From: Plutella xylostella
Lineage: Eukaryota; Arthropoda; Insecta; Lepidoptera; Plutellidae
NCBI RefSeq assembly: GCF_932276165.1
Contig: NC_063993.1
Coordinates: 11,604,001-11,668,000, forward strand
Reading direction: 5' to 3'
Length of the DNA: 64,000 nt
Positions within the stretch are counted from its first letter, which is position 1. Each line of letters starts with the position of its first letter. The notes beneath the pieces are model-generated. The model saw only the letters and a program-made list of their open reading frames with translations. It was not told the DNA's origin and searched no databases. Below are positions 46,720 through 59,800 of the stretch, piece by piece. A program made the translations under genes and the position numbers.

Positions 46720-47130
46720 TTTTTATTTACACTACTTTTTGTTAGATTTGATGCATTTATTCTGAATAGCAAGAATATGTAATAGATACAAATGGTATGG
46801 TATGAATACTTGAAGAAGTCTATCTGCTATGGGTAGATCTGTCTGCTGGACCATTACTTTTCTAACTATGGACTGAAAACATTGATTGTGACCACAACAA
46901 CTCACAAACTTTGAAGTTAACAAAATAACTTCTATAAGATTATGTTTTTCATGGTACCTATAAATTAGATTATCTATTAGGCTAATCCTATTACACCTAT
47001 AATAAGAAGAAAAGTTTTTGAAAGGCTGTAAGGAAAAAATATAATGCTATGTAACCTATTTCTGTTTTCTGAAACGGAGGAGATAATACTAAAGGCACTA
47101 TTGTCTAAAAGCAAAGTCAATCAAGTTTTT
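46720..47130. other. Gap between convergent genes
   Basis: About 410 bp of AT-rich DNA between the predicted transcript ends of tomm5 and eIF4G2. Nothing else is seen. Confidence 0.5.
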
Positions 47131-47149
47131 GTAATAAATTACACTGAAC

Positions 47150-47155
47150 TTTATT
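47150..47155 (-). terminator. eIF4G2: eIF4G2 poly(A) signal
   Basis: AATAAA on the minus strand about 630 nt after the eIF4G2 stop codon. The 3' untranslated region would span 47784 to about 47130 and includes a C-rich (minus strand) segment at 47735-47780. Confidence 0.5.
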
Positions 47156-47784
47156 TCTCACAGTGAGTACATATTGACCAGTGCGACTGAGCCGCTCGCT
47201 TCAGCTCACTTCACAACTTATTACAACTCAAACATACATTTCTTACGCCCGAGGAATCGTCTGCTTCGACATTATTTATCTAGTTAGAAAATCCTAAAAT
47301 CGATAATACAATGAAATTTAAGCATTCTTACAGTTTATCACTAAATCCATTTAGCATTGAAAATAAATGATCATGATATATAATAATAAAATTGATTTAA
47401 GTTCTCAATATATATATTTTTACATTTTAAACTAGAACGCGCTCGACTGGACGCGGGGGTGGGGGGTGCAATCATACTTCCAAACGAACACTATACATTG
47501 TATACATTTGTAAAAGTATCAAAATCGAGTAAAAGGCCTACAAAAAATTATCTCGAGATACTAATATGTGTTTACGTTGTATAACCTAAAAATTGACCTA
47601 TTTAACACTGGATACGCCGATCCACGGCGGGTCTAGCGTTAAAGGGTAACGAAGGTATTTTAACTATTCGGCTTAATTATATTTATAAAATGAGATGAGC
47701 GCGAAACGAAAGCTTGCTCGTGAGTGTTGTAGGCTCGGGGGCGCCGAGCGCGGGCGCGGGGGGCGGGGGGCGGGGCAGGGGCGC

Positions 47785-47847
47785 TCAGTCCTCCGCCTCC
47801 TCGTCCTCCGACTCCTGCTGCTGCAGCCACGTCAGCCACGTGTTCAC
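47785..47847 (-). CDS. eIF4G2: eIF4G2 exon 9 (C-terminal acidic tail)
   Basis: Encodes VNTWLTWLQQQESEDEEAED then TGA. The two Trp residues and acidic end match the second AA-box and tail of the W2 domain. Acceptor GTTTGTGTGCAG. Confidence 0.93.
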   Translation of the reverse strand: MNTWLTWLQQQESEDEEAED

Positions 47848-50800
47848 CTGCACACAAACACACACACATACATAAGACGGTACACATAATGTCGGTTATA
47901 CGCAGAAGGCGCTCTATCGAGATATAGAAAACTAGTTGTTCCCGCGCGCTTCGCTTCGCCTTAAAAAGTTTTCCCGTGGGAAATCCGGGATAAAAACTAG
48001 CCTATGTTCTTTCCCACCAAATTTCATTCAAATCCGTTCAGTAGTTTTGGCGTGAAAGAGTAACAGACAGACACAGTTATTTTCGCATTTATAATATTAG
48101 TTAGGATTAGGATAGTGGATACAGGCTGTACGACATACCTGGAACAACGCCTCGCCCTTGCCGGGGTAGGCGTCGGTGACGTCCTCGCGCCAGCGCAGGA
48201 ACGCGTCCTCCTCGCACACCTCCAGGTTGTACAGGTACATGAACCAGCGCAGCAGCATGCCTGCACGACAACACATTACATATTAATAACACTTAACTTT
48301 AAGACTTTTAAATAAATTACAAACTAACCAACGTAAAAAATGCCCTCAACACTATCTATCTATCTATCTATCAGCAGGTCAGGCCCCAACCTACGCCAAT
48401 GTCGCGCGGACACGCCCTCAACACTAATAGTCGCATAACTTTTGAATGGCTAAGCCCATTCTGATAAAATATGGATAGTAACACTCGGGACAACATTAGC
48501 TACGAACCTGGAAAAACAAAACAAATATCGGTTCAGCCATATGGAACAGTGGTGGGAAAAACGGCTACATTTTGATAACACGCTACAGACGCTATGTTAC
48601 ACATTTATAGCAGGTTATTTAATCCGCTACGTTATAACGATATTCATCATCATCATCATCAGCCAATAATCATCCACTGCTGGACATAGGCCTCTCCCAA
48701 GGAGCGCCACAACACTCGGTCCTCGGCCTTCCTCATCCAACCACTACCCGCCACCCGCCTAAGGTCGTCAGTCCAGCGGGCAGGAGGGCGTCCCACGCTG
48801 CGTTTGCCTGTTCGTGGTCTCCACTCGAGAACTCGTCTACCCCAACGGTTATCGGTTCTTCGGCAGATATGACCAGCCCACTGCCACTTCAGCTTGCATA
48901 TTTTGACAGCTATGTCGGTAACCTTAGTCCTCTGACGGATAACGATATTGAAGAACAAAAAAAAAAAATTGATGAAAAAAAAAATTGATGAAAAAACCAA
49001 TGAACTTTCCTTCATACTTTACAGGCTTAGGACTGTCTATAATGGCACATCACTGTTTCTCTTCATTTTTATGAATTATTGTCAAACGTTCTTTAATTGC
49101 AATAACTATTTACACAAAACACTTTAAAACCACAAAGTAATATCCTTTCAATGTTTCATCCACTTACGAAAACACACGTAAAGTAAAGATAGGTAAATTG
49201 TACACAAAGTTCAATCACACACAATCACAAAACATTTAAAATACGAAATTGTCCTCAGAACCAAATTGTCCGTTAGAAAGTACCTATTTACACTTACACA
49301 AACACTATTTATTTTCAATTTTACACTAAACCTAAATAAACACTATACCTATTTTAATACGTTACTATTTAAACTATTTATTATTATGTATATTTACAAA
49401 TATTTATTTACAGCACGCAAATGCAACAAAACAAACAACGCGATCGTAATTCGTAACGTTGCGCGAGGCACAATTAGCATAGCGGCCACCCGTGGCCGTT
49501 GCCAAATCGCGACTGCGGAGCTAATTTCAGCAGATAGCGGAGCGCTATTGCGTAGTGAAGCTTGCAGCTTCGCAGCGTCTCGCTCTCTCACACGCGAGTC
49601 GCGCGACGTTGCACCGTTGAGAGAGCGAGACGCTACAAAGCAAGTGAATATCGCCTGCGCGGTTATCGCGCGCCACGTCTCGCGGCTGCGAGAAATAGCG
49701 GAGCCGCTCCGCTATTTCTAGCAGTAGCGTCGTGGCAACGGCCGCGGGCAGACGCTGTCCAATTTTGCGAGCTAAGATCGCGAGGGCGCGTCGCGTTATA
49801 ATTATAGCAGCATTTGCGCGTTCATAAAGCGAATGCTATTCGTTGCGAGCAAATCACTTGCTATGTTTTTTAGCTATATGTTATATTAACCTCCACTAAT
49901 ATGGAAGCTACGCTGCCACAGACAGATACACGCATACAGGGTGTCCCAAGTTAAAGAAGTACACATCCGAATCATAGTGACACAACTCGTCATTCTAAAC
50001 AACTTTTCCTATAAACTTTTGAATATTTGCGAATTCTGTTTTCGCTAAATCATAGAAACTTTGTTGGTAATATATAATGTGATTGTTTAGATTAGTTTAG
50101 AATAACGAATTGTATCACTATGGTTCGGATTAAACTTTAACTTGGGACACCCTGTATGCGTGTATCTGTCTGTGGCAGCGTAGCTTCCATATGGCTGAAC
50201 CGACATTTGTTTTGTTTTTCCAGGTTCGTAGGTAATGTTGTCCCGAGTGTTGCTATCCATATTTTATCAGAATGGGCTTAGACATTCAAAGGGGGTAAAA
50301 AGATAGCTAGTAAGTAATACTTACCCTTAGGGTACTGGTGCTTGTGCGCGTGCACCTGCACGGCGTACACGGCGGCGAGCTGCAGCTCGGGGCGGCGCTC
50401 GAGCAGCGCGGTGAGCAGCGGCGCGTAGGCCTCCAGCAGCGCGCGCTCGCGCTCCACCGCCTCGCGCGCCGGCGCCGCCACGCCCGTGCCCGCCGCTCCC
50501 ACCACGTGCTCTGGAAGGTGAGGGTGAGATGGTTATGTACTGGTAGTGTAAAGGGCGAAACGTGACTTGGCACTGGTCGTTAGGTAGACAGGCGGTTCAC
50601 CGCAATTTGTCTGACATCTTGATCAGCGCCTCAGTCGGTAACGTTCGAAACGCAACTGAACTCCGATGAACCGCCTATCGATTTACCTATCGAAAAGTTA
50701 AAAATGTTCGTTGTTTGACCCCTTTTTGTAAATGCACAACTATAATTAATGCACTCAAAATAAAATATATCGCTAGTTTTAAAGGTTTAGCAGAGGCTGA

Positions 50801-53800
50801 ATATGATTGGTGGTATGTCTGTTATACGAGTTCATCTACTCAGATAAACAAACTCATGCAGCGACGGCCAACGCTGTCGCAGAAAAGCAGTTAATAAACA
50901 CCTCTCGGTGGCCGCCGTCATTACGCGACCTGCAACACACACATACACAAATAACACGACATGACCTGTAACGCGTCGGGTGTTATCGAATATTTCCCAA
51001 TAAACACTAGATAATAATGAAAATGCATGATTTGTTATAAGTGTGAGCGTCCACGACTGAGCGCCTAGAAATGGAAACAATAGAAGCATCCAGTCGAAAT
51101 CCAACTGCGATCAAAATGTAACAAAATAATTATGTGCACATTAAATTATAAACCTAGTAGCTGACTTGCGCTGAGATGCAGAAAGGGACTTTAAGCTCAT
51201 GTCGCCTTTAAATGTATAGGCAGCTATGCTTTGACAGTATACGGATACAGATCCTTTCTGCCACTCAGCGTTGCAAGCACAATCTTCTTTTTTTTATTGG
51301 GGCAGGCCTTTAATGAGTATGTTTATTTGCAAGCGGGGCTATACCATTGGTACCAACCTATGCAACTGTGGTACCGCCCCCCAGACTATGGACCATTTAC
51401 TCTCCTGTTCCCAGGTATTTGTTCTTGGGTCTTGGATGTGCCCGTAAAATGGCAATAGGCCCGCCCCTATTACATTGGGACTAACATAACACTCTGGCGA
51501 AAAGTGGGTGCAGCAATGCACCTCTGCCTACCCCGCAAGGGAGTACATTAGTACAAGGCGTGAGTGCGCGTTTTTTTGTTTTTTTTTGTTAGGTACATAC
51601 CGGCGATGAGCGCGACGAGTGCAGAGACGAAGGCGGCGTGCGCGCGCACGGCGGGCTCCACGTGCGCCTTGATCCAGCGGTACAGCGCGGCCGGCGCGGG
51701 CTCCGCCGCCAGCTGCCGCGCCAGCTCCGCCTGCGGGGGGGGGGGGGGGGGTCAGACAGGGCACAACTTTTAATGTCAACATGAGGACTCGGCTAAGCCA
51801 CTTCATACGAGATTACTTGTAATACCGTCAAGGTATGTAAGTAACTTTAACTTGTGTTTTTGAATAAATGATTTGTATTTGTTGGTTGTTTTATATAAAA
51901 AGGGCACAACATTACAACATGTTGGCAGACAGACTCGTCTATACCACTTCAAACGAGATTACTACCATTCATCTACCATTACAATGTGTATCTCGTCACT
52001 AGTAAGTTAGCTATTGCTATAGCTTCGAAGTGGTGCAGTGTCTGTGTCGCTATACGTGACGACACTCACTCTCTGTTCATTCTTCCCTTGCCGTAAATAA
52101 AGCCTTTGTCCAACAGTAAATCATTAGATTACGGATTAATGATTATTATTAGAAATAGAAATACAGTGTCCCGCGTTAAAGTGCATATCCTAAGGGTAGT
52201 GACACAACTCGTTATTCTATTTCACTTTATCGCGGGACACTATACAGGGTGTTGCAAAAAAGGGTATACTAAGAAACCAGCATGTGCAGCATCTTATATC
52301 TAAGCCCGAAACTGAAATCAGAATTTCAAAATTCGTGAAAAAAAAATTCATTTTCCATAGAAACTTAGTTGGTCACGTGACTTTTTTACTATGGGGAATT
52401 AATCATTTTTTTCGCGAATTTTTAAATTCTGAGTTCAGTTTCGGGCTTAGATATAACATGCTGGTTTCTTAGTATACCCTTTTTGCAACACCCTGTATAC
52501 GGTGAAGTAGACCTGGTATGGTACCCACCTGCAGACGCAGCTGCGGTACGAGCGCGGACAGCCCGTGCTGCTCCACGGCGTCCGCCGCGCCGCCGCCCGC
52601 CTCCGCCACGTACGACACGATGTTCAGCTGCAATACAACGGACACACACGGTCAGTGAGGTAGTCTAGTCAGTAGCACTTCCTCTCGCTTGCGAATCACC
52701 TTCGGAATTACGTCATCATTATGTATGTATCTATGTAAGTATGTGATGAATGTAGGTATTGTGCACAACAGTATGTCCAGCAAATAGGCGACATAGTCAT
52801 GTTTATTATAACACTCATCAATAGAGTTTCCGAAACAGACGAGCGTGTATGTAGAGGAAGGGAAAGAAGTATGTCAGGGTGGTGGCCCGTGGAGGTCCAT
52901 AGTCTCTGCCTACCCCACTAGGAGAGGTGATGGTGCGTACCTTGCTCTCGCCGTAGAGCGTGGCGAGGCGCTCGGGCCCGGCCAGCGCGCGCAGCTCGCG
53001 CAGCAGCTCCAGCAGCAGCGGGAACTGCGCCGCGCCCTCCGCCGCCGCGCCCGCCTCCGACAGCGGGATCAGCTTCTGTACACACAACATATGCAGCATT
53101 AGTAGCATTGCAGATTATGTTAAGGACATCATTATTATAAACAACTAGCTTTTCCCGCGAGATTTGCTTCGCCTAAAAAGTTTTCATGTGGGAATTCGGG
53201 AATAAAAAGTAGCCTATGTGTTAATCTAGGGTGTCAGCTAACTCCATCCCAAATTTCATTTAAATCGGTTCAGCCGTTTTGTCATGAACAAGTAACAACA
53301 TATTCACAAAGTTTCGCCTTTATATTATTAGTAGGATTTCATTTATCTAACATAGCATTTGAGTGACTGGATTTTGGACGGTCGAATGGCGTAGTGGTTA
53401 GTGGCCCTGACTGCTATGCCGAAGGTCCTGGGTTCGATTTCCGGCTGGGGCAGATATTTGTTTAAAAGACAGATATTTGTACTCGGGTCTTGGGTGTTGA
53501 TATTTATATTTAGTATCTATCTATCTATGTATTTGTGTAGATATATCAGCTGTCCGACACCCATAACACAGGTTCTGCCTAGCTTGGCGTCGGATGACCG
53601 TGTGTGAGATGTCCCCACATATTTATATTTAACGAGTGACCCGCACGCCGTATTTCTGGGACATGATGTCCTCCTCATCGTGATGCGATGACAGCTCGTG
53701 TGTACGTACCTGGTGCACGGCCTCTGCCAGCAGGCGCGGCAGGCGCGCGTGCGGGTGGCGCGCCGCCACGGCCGCGCGCACCGCCTCGCCCACGCCGCCG

Positions 53801-56800
53801 CGCTTGATGCTGCGGATCAGCGCCACGCACGCCCACGCCTCCGCGCCCTCTGGAACCAGGAACACAATACATGTTAGCGACGGATTCAAAAAATCAAAAG
53901 CTTCCCAGAAGAACTATGTAACCAAAATTTTACTAAAAATCATTTTGAAGACAAACTTAAGCGTCATCTAATAAGTGCATTGTAAAGCATAGTTTAGTTA
54001 AGTACCTACCATGATCCATGTATCCTTATCTTAATATCTGTATTCCTGTTGTTGTTACTGTGTTTAGTGTGCGACGACGCTGTGTATATGTGGTTATAAA
54101 TATGTAATACCTACCAAGAGCTTGCTTATAAACTGCAATAGCAGTTTGGCAATTTTTGTAAACTGTAACCATGCATGTTGTTTTTTGGTTAATAAATAAA
54201 TAAATAATAATAATAATAACTGACAGTTTCAATAACTCTACAGTGCCATAAAATTATCTGTTCCAGTGACAGCTCACATAAATGTCTAATATTTCTTAAT
54301 TCTATAAGATTTTAAGTTTGCTGGTATTGTAAATTCGCTCTTGTGGTGTTAATAAACCCATCTAATCTTTTACAATATACAATTCATTAGTAAGTAATGA
54401 GATATGGATCAATTCAGTTCGCTCTCACCGGAACAGATAAGTTTGTCACACTGTATCTACCGATGACTGGTAGTTACAACCACACAACCTGTCAAAATCG
54501 TATGTATAGTGCCACAATCTTATCTGTTCCGGTGGCGACGTCGCAGAGATCGAATCCAGTGATGCCATCGATAAAATTTTGCCTATTTCTGGTTTAAACG
54601 ACAATGCATTTCTGCTATTACCTATTGTTTTAATTAGGTACATTCATAAGCATAAACAAATCAAAATATGGGGTTCATAGTAAATGAAAGTGGATATAAT
54701 ATATCAAACGACATTTGTTGTACCTATGGAAAATATGTGCACGGCGAACAGAAATAAAATTATTTCTGATTATGTTCTGCTTCTGATATAGGAGATTAAA
54801 TCTAGATTACAATGGTATAAGTAATATATGTGGGTCGTGGGAATAACGAGATAGATAGACTTAAAAAAAACTATTAATTAAGTATTATTTTTGAACACTT
54901 TATTTTACATTTTCTAAAGTAACAAGAAACAAGAGCATACAATAAAAAGAAATTCAGACAGTGTGCAAAGGCTAATTCATCATCATCATCAGCACGGGTC
55001 TCCTTCCAAAGGCTAATTGCCAAAAAGCAATTTCTTTCAACCAACTCTTGATAGGTTGGGAAAACAATGACATGTCATAAATCATCATTATTTCGTCTAA
55101 AATCGCTGCAGGTGCGCGAAATTCTTCTTGGTATATTGCCTAAGATTTAAAGTATCATGTCACGTTCTCACACCTGTAATCAAAGAAAAATAAAGATTAT
55201 ACACTTTTCATCACGAGTATCACGACCCATCCCGTCCCCACTGCTGGGGCACGGGCCTCTCGGGAAAATATTTCATAAAATTACATGTGAGTATATGGGT
55301 AAAATTATTCGTCATATTTGGCAACACTAACCTGTAGCCGCTGCAACTCGATCTTCCAATTTTTCAAACGGAATTAAAGGCGCCTGAATACGTTATTCTT
55401 CCTGTATAAAAGCCAACATATATAGTACTACTTTTCTTGCATCACATTACAGCGCTTTTGGCAGTATTTCACCCAGAAAATCACAAAACAAATTAAATAA
55501 CGTAGCGTCAGCTTCTTCGAAGAAATTGACAACTCAAATAACGCACAGAGTATGAAATGACGTTTGACAATGACGTCTCGTTGTTGCACATTTTGACCAC
55601 CAGAACAGATAAGATTGTGGCACTATAAGTAGCTCTACCAGTCATCGGTAGGAAACTGGCAGTAAGCAATATTTACAGGATAAATGTAAGCACGGTCCTA
55701 GCCCGTTGGTAACGAACTAACACCAGCAGTGGCCGCAAGATGGCATCAACAGTCACATGCCAGATATGTAAGAAACGGGTTGATTCGAAAAATACCATGT
55801 ACTGTTCGGAATGTCATAATTACTATGAATTTGAGTGTTCTGGATATTCACAGAAGTTGTTTCGTTTAAAAGATGCAGATTCTAGGAAACAATGGAAATG
55901 TAAAACATGTGAAAATAAAATTATAAAGAATTCTAACGTAACAATGAGAAAGAAATTGTCTCCAGCTAATTTAACAGCAAAAATAACTCATAGTTCATCG
56001 CAATCTTCACCTAAGATCCAGTCGTGTGATCTAACGGATTTGCATCTACTTACTCCTGGCAAACTATCAGATTCACCTGAAAAGTTTCTTTCAAGAAGTA
56101 TGGAACATATACCTACGGAAACTGTACCGATCCATGAAATGAAGGATACTATCCAAATGTTAAAAGCACAACTGGCTAGCTCGCAGAACGAGTTAGACAC
56201 TACTTTAATGGAAAATTATGACCTGAAAACAGTAGTATCCAAATTGAATAAAGAAAATAATACTCTAAAGCTATTGTGTCAGTCCCCGCTGCCGGAAAAT
56301 AACTTAAACCTTAGACATCCTATGACTACGGTTATACGTCATCAGAACACAACCTTCACGCCACCTAGACGACAAACTAACTCACTGCATGGCGAATCGG
56401 TGGTAAATTTACAACGGAACATTATAGACTTAAAACAAGAATTGAAAGAAGCCCAAGATGAGATAATGAAGCTTAAAGACAAACTTAGCGCATTTGAAAA
56501 TAAACTGGAATCTTCTTGTGTTTACTCTATATCACAAGAAATCGAATGTAGAGATATTACAAATCCGACATTTTCATCAGAGTATACACAAACTATGCCG
56601 GACTCGATACCGAAAACCCCGCTGACATCTCAAATAATGATTCTCAGTAACATCAAACGGAGAGACATTGTAAGTACAGCAAAGTCTTTGTTACCTGAAC
56701 ACCAAATTTGCCATTACCTATATGAAGGTGGCCATATACAACAAATGATTGAGGGATTAGAGAAGAAATTAGAAGCCTTTACACAAACCGATTACTGCAT

Positions 56801-59800
56801 ATTAATGATAGGTGAACATGATTTTAAAGTGACAAAGAACTACTCTCTAATTGTAGAGAATATTCGCGAAAAAATATTGTCTGTTCAACATACAAATGTC
56901 ATTATAATGCTACCAACTTTTAAGTGTTTTGGTTCTGTAACTCTGTACAATAAGCGCCTTGAGAGCTTTAATAACCTGCTCTATTTGGATAACGAAATCT
57001 ATCAATATGCTTATATAATGGACAGTAACAAAAACTTGTCATACTCGCATAAGATGTTTAGTTATATTACTCATCACATAAATAATTATGCACTAAATGT
57101 AATCTTCAGAGACGTGTCAGTATTAATATCACAAATTAAAAGACAGGAACAGGATGCATCATGTGAGTTAGTAAATTCAGAAACGGAAAACTCAAACCAT
57201 ATGTTTTTTCGCTCTTGAGAAACAATGCACCAATGAAATAAAAAAATGTAATCTTAGAATTTTTCATCAAAATATGTGTGGTGTAACAAATAAGAAAGAT
57301 GATCTAGAATTGTATTTTCAAAATTTAGGAAACAGTAAACCCCATTATTTATGCATAAGTGAACATTTTCTTAATGAATTTAACGTGTCTTTGTTTAACC
57401 TGAATAATTATACTCTGCATTCATACAATACAAGAACTCAAAAGAGAAGAGGAGGAACTTTAATACTAGGATTAAATGGACGTCAGTCTGAGGATTTGGA
57501 TATATGTAAAAAAATGTACAGAGTTAATAATTTTGAAATATGTGGTGTTAGAGACGATGAAACGAATTTGAATATTTTATGTTGTTACAGAATTCCAGGA
57601 AAACAGTCATTAGGTCCGTTTCTTGAACGACTAGAACAATTATTAGAGTATTTATTTGACAAGCGTAGTATAATATGTGGAGATTTTAATATTGACGTGT
57701 TGACAGATGGAGAGGATTTACAAAACTTCCAGACATTACTTAAATGCTATAACTTCCGATATTTGTACGACTGTGTTACTTTTGTTCGGGGTAGCGCGCA
57801 ATCTGGACTTGACAACATGATAACGAACCTTAGTAGCGATGATTTCAGGGAACTCTCAACAGACGACAATGGCTTATCCGATGGCCATTTTGCACTTCTT
57901 AGTGAAGCAACAGTACCCATTCATAATGTAAACCAACAAACTCATAACGAGTTTACTATGGTCCATCGAAGATCTTTTACTGAAAAAAATAATGATGTGT
58001 TTAGACAAAAAACTACGGAGATGAATCAGAATGTAGAGACAGTAAATGGCTACCTTGAATTATTCTGTAAAAACTTTAATGAATCATTTGCACTAAAGCC
58101 TAAAAAAACGAACCTTAATAAACAACAAAAAATTAAATGGATATCTAAAGGAGTGAGAGTGTCAAGTTTGATGAAGAGATTTTTAAATACTGCTGATAAA
58201 AGTTTAAACCATGACACTATCACAAAATATCGATCTGTTTACTTAAATATCTATCGGAAAGTAGTTCGCCAAGCGAAGGCCAATTCTGTTCAAAAAGAAA
58301 TAAACAAGTCGGGTGGGTCATCTAAGGCAATATGGAAAATTGCAAATAAGCATAGAAATATTAGTAAAGATACCCTAAAGTCAAAAATATTACTCAAAGT
58401 AGAGAACAACTTAGTTAAAGATCCTCAGGAAATAGTGGAAGTTCTATCCAAGCAGTTTAATACACATAACACTACAAATTTGACAAATACAACGGAATCA
58501 ATACATATTCTCGAGAACTCTACAAATCGAGTGGAAAGAGAGCTTCGTTGGAAATATGTGACAGAACTTGAAATTAAAACAATAGTTAATAGAATGGAAC
58601 TAAAAAATTCCTGCGGTTATGACGATATACCTATTGTAGTTATTAAACGAAACATAGATATACTCGCAAAGCCCTTTAGTCAATTATTTAATATCTGTCT
58701 GACCGAAAACATATTCCCTGACCAACTTAAAATAGCTAAAATTATACCTATACACAAGAAAGGAAGCAAAAATGACCCGAAGAAATACAGACCAATATCC
58801 TTACTACCTGTCCTTTCAAAATTGTTGGAAAAACTAATAAAAGCAAGACTGTTAGAGCATCTTAAAGCTTGTAACATACTAAGTAAGAGGCAATTTGGTT
58901 ACCAACAGGGAGTTGGCACTGTTGAAGCAGTAGACGCCCTCACTTGTGAAGTAGTGACTAATTTGAATAAGAGACTTAAGGTAGCAGGTGTGTTTCTGGA
59001 CTTAAGCTCCGCCTTTGACTGCGTAGATCATCAAATTTTATTGCAAAAGCTCGAGCACTATGGAGTACGTAATGAACAACTGAATCTTATAAAGAGTTAC
59101 CTAATAGAAAACAATATGTAGAGTTGAAAAGCATTAATTATGGTGAAGAATTAACTTTCAATTCAAACTGGGTAGATCTCAAAACCGGAGTTCCGCAAGG
59201 CTCAATTTTGGGTCCAATATTCTTTATAGTGTTTATAAATGACCTAATAAACTATATTGGATCCAAGATTCCAGATGTGACTCCAATAATATACGCAGAT
59301 GACACTAACGCTATAATTTCAGCTAGTAATATTGACGAATTAAATGATAAAATAAATTTGACTCTTCAAGAATTCTCAATATGGTTTATGAATAATAATT
59401 TAATAATAAATTCTGATAAAACGAATGTAATGCTATTTCAATCGACATGTGGTAAAAATGAAGTACTAAATGTAAAATTAAATGGACAACATATTGAAAC
59501 TGTGGATGAAGTCAAGTTCCTCGGCGTAAACATTGACTCTCGTTTAAATTGGAAAAAAGAGCTAGTGAGTGTGACAAATAAAATAAGCTCAGCTTGCTAC
59601 GTATTGCGAAGTCTTAGAAACGAAGCGACTATATCGCAATTAAAAATGATATATCATTCACTAGTTGAATCTCGCTTGAGATATAGCATTAAACTATGGG
59701 GAAACAGCTACAAATACAATATCACAAAAGCTTTTGTTGCACAAAAAAGGGCCATAAGGATAATTTTTAGGATATCTCAACGGGAATCATGCAGAGATTT

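Noticed and set aside
49266..49721. 151-codon plus-strand frame
   Set aside because: It crosses from AT-rich intron into the GC-rich hairpin island; no family and no splice support.
53380..53450. Possible functional tRNA gene
   Set aside because: A and B boxes are present but the flanking arms do not form an acceptor stem; the SINE body and tail follow.
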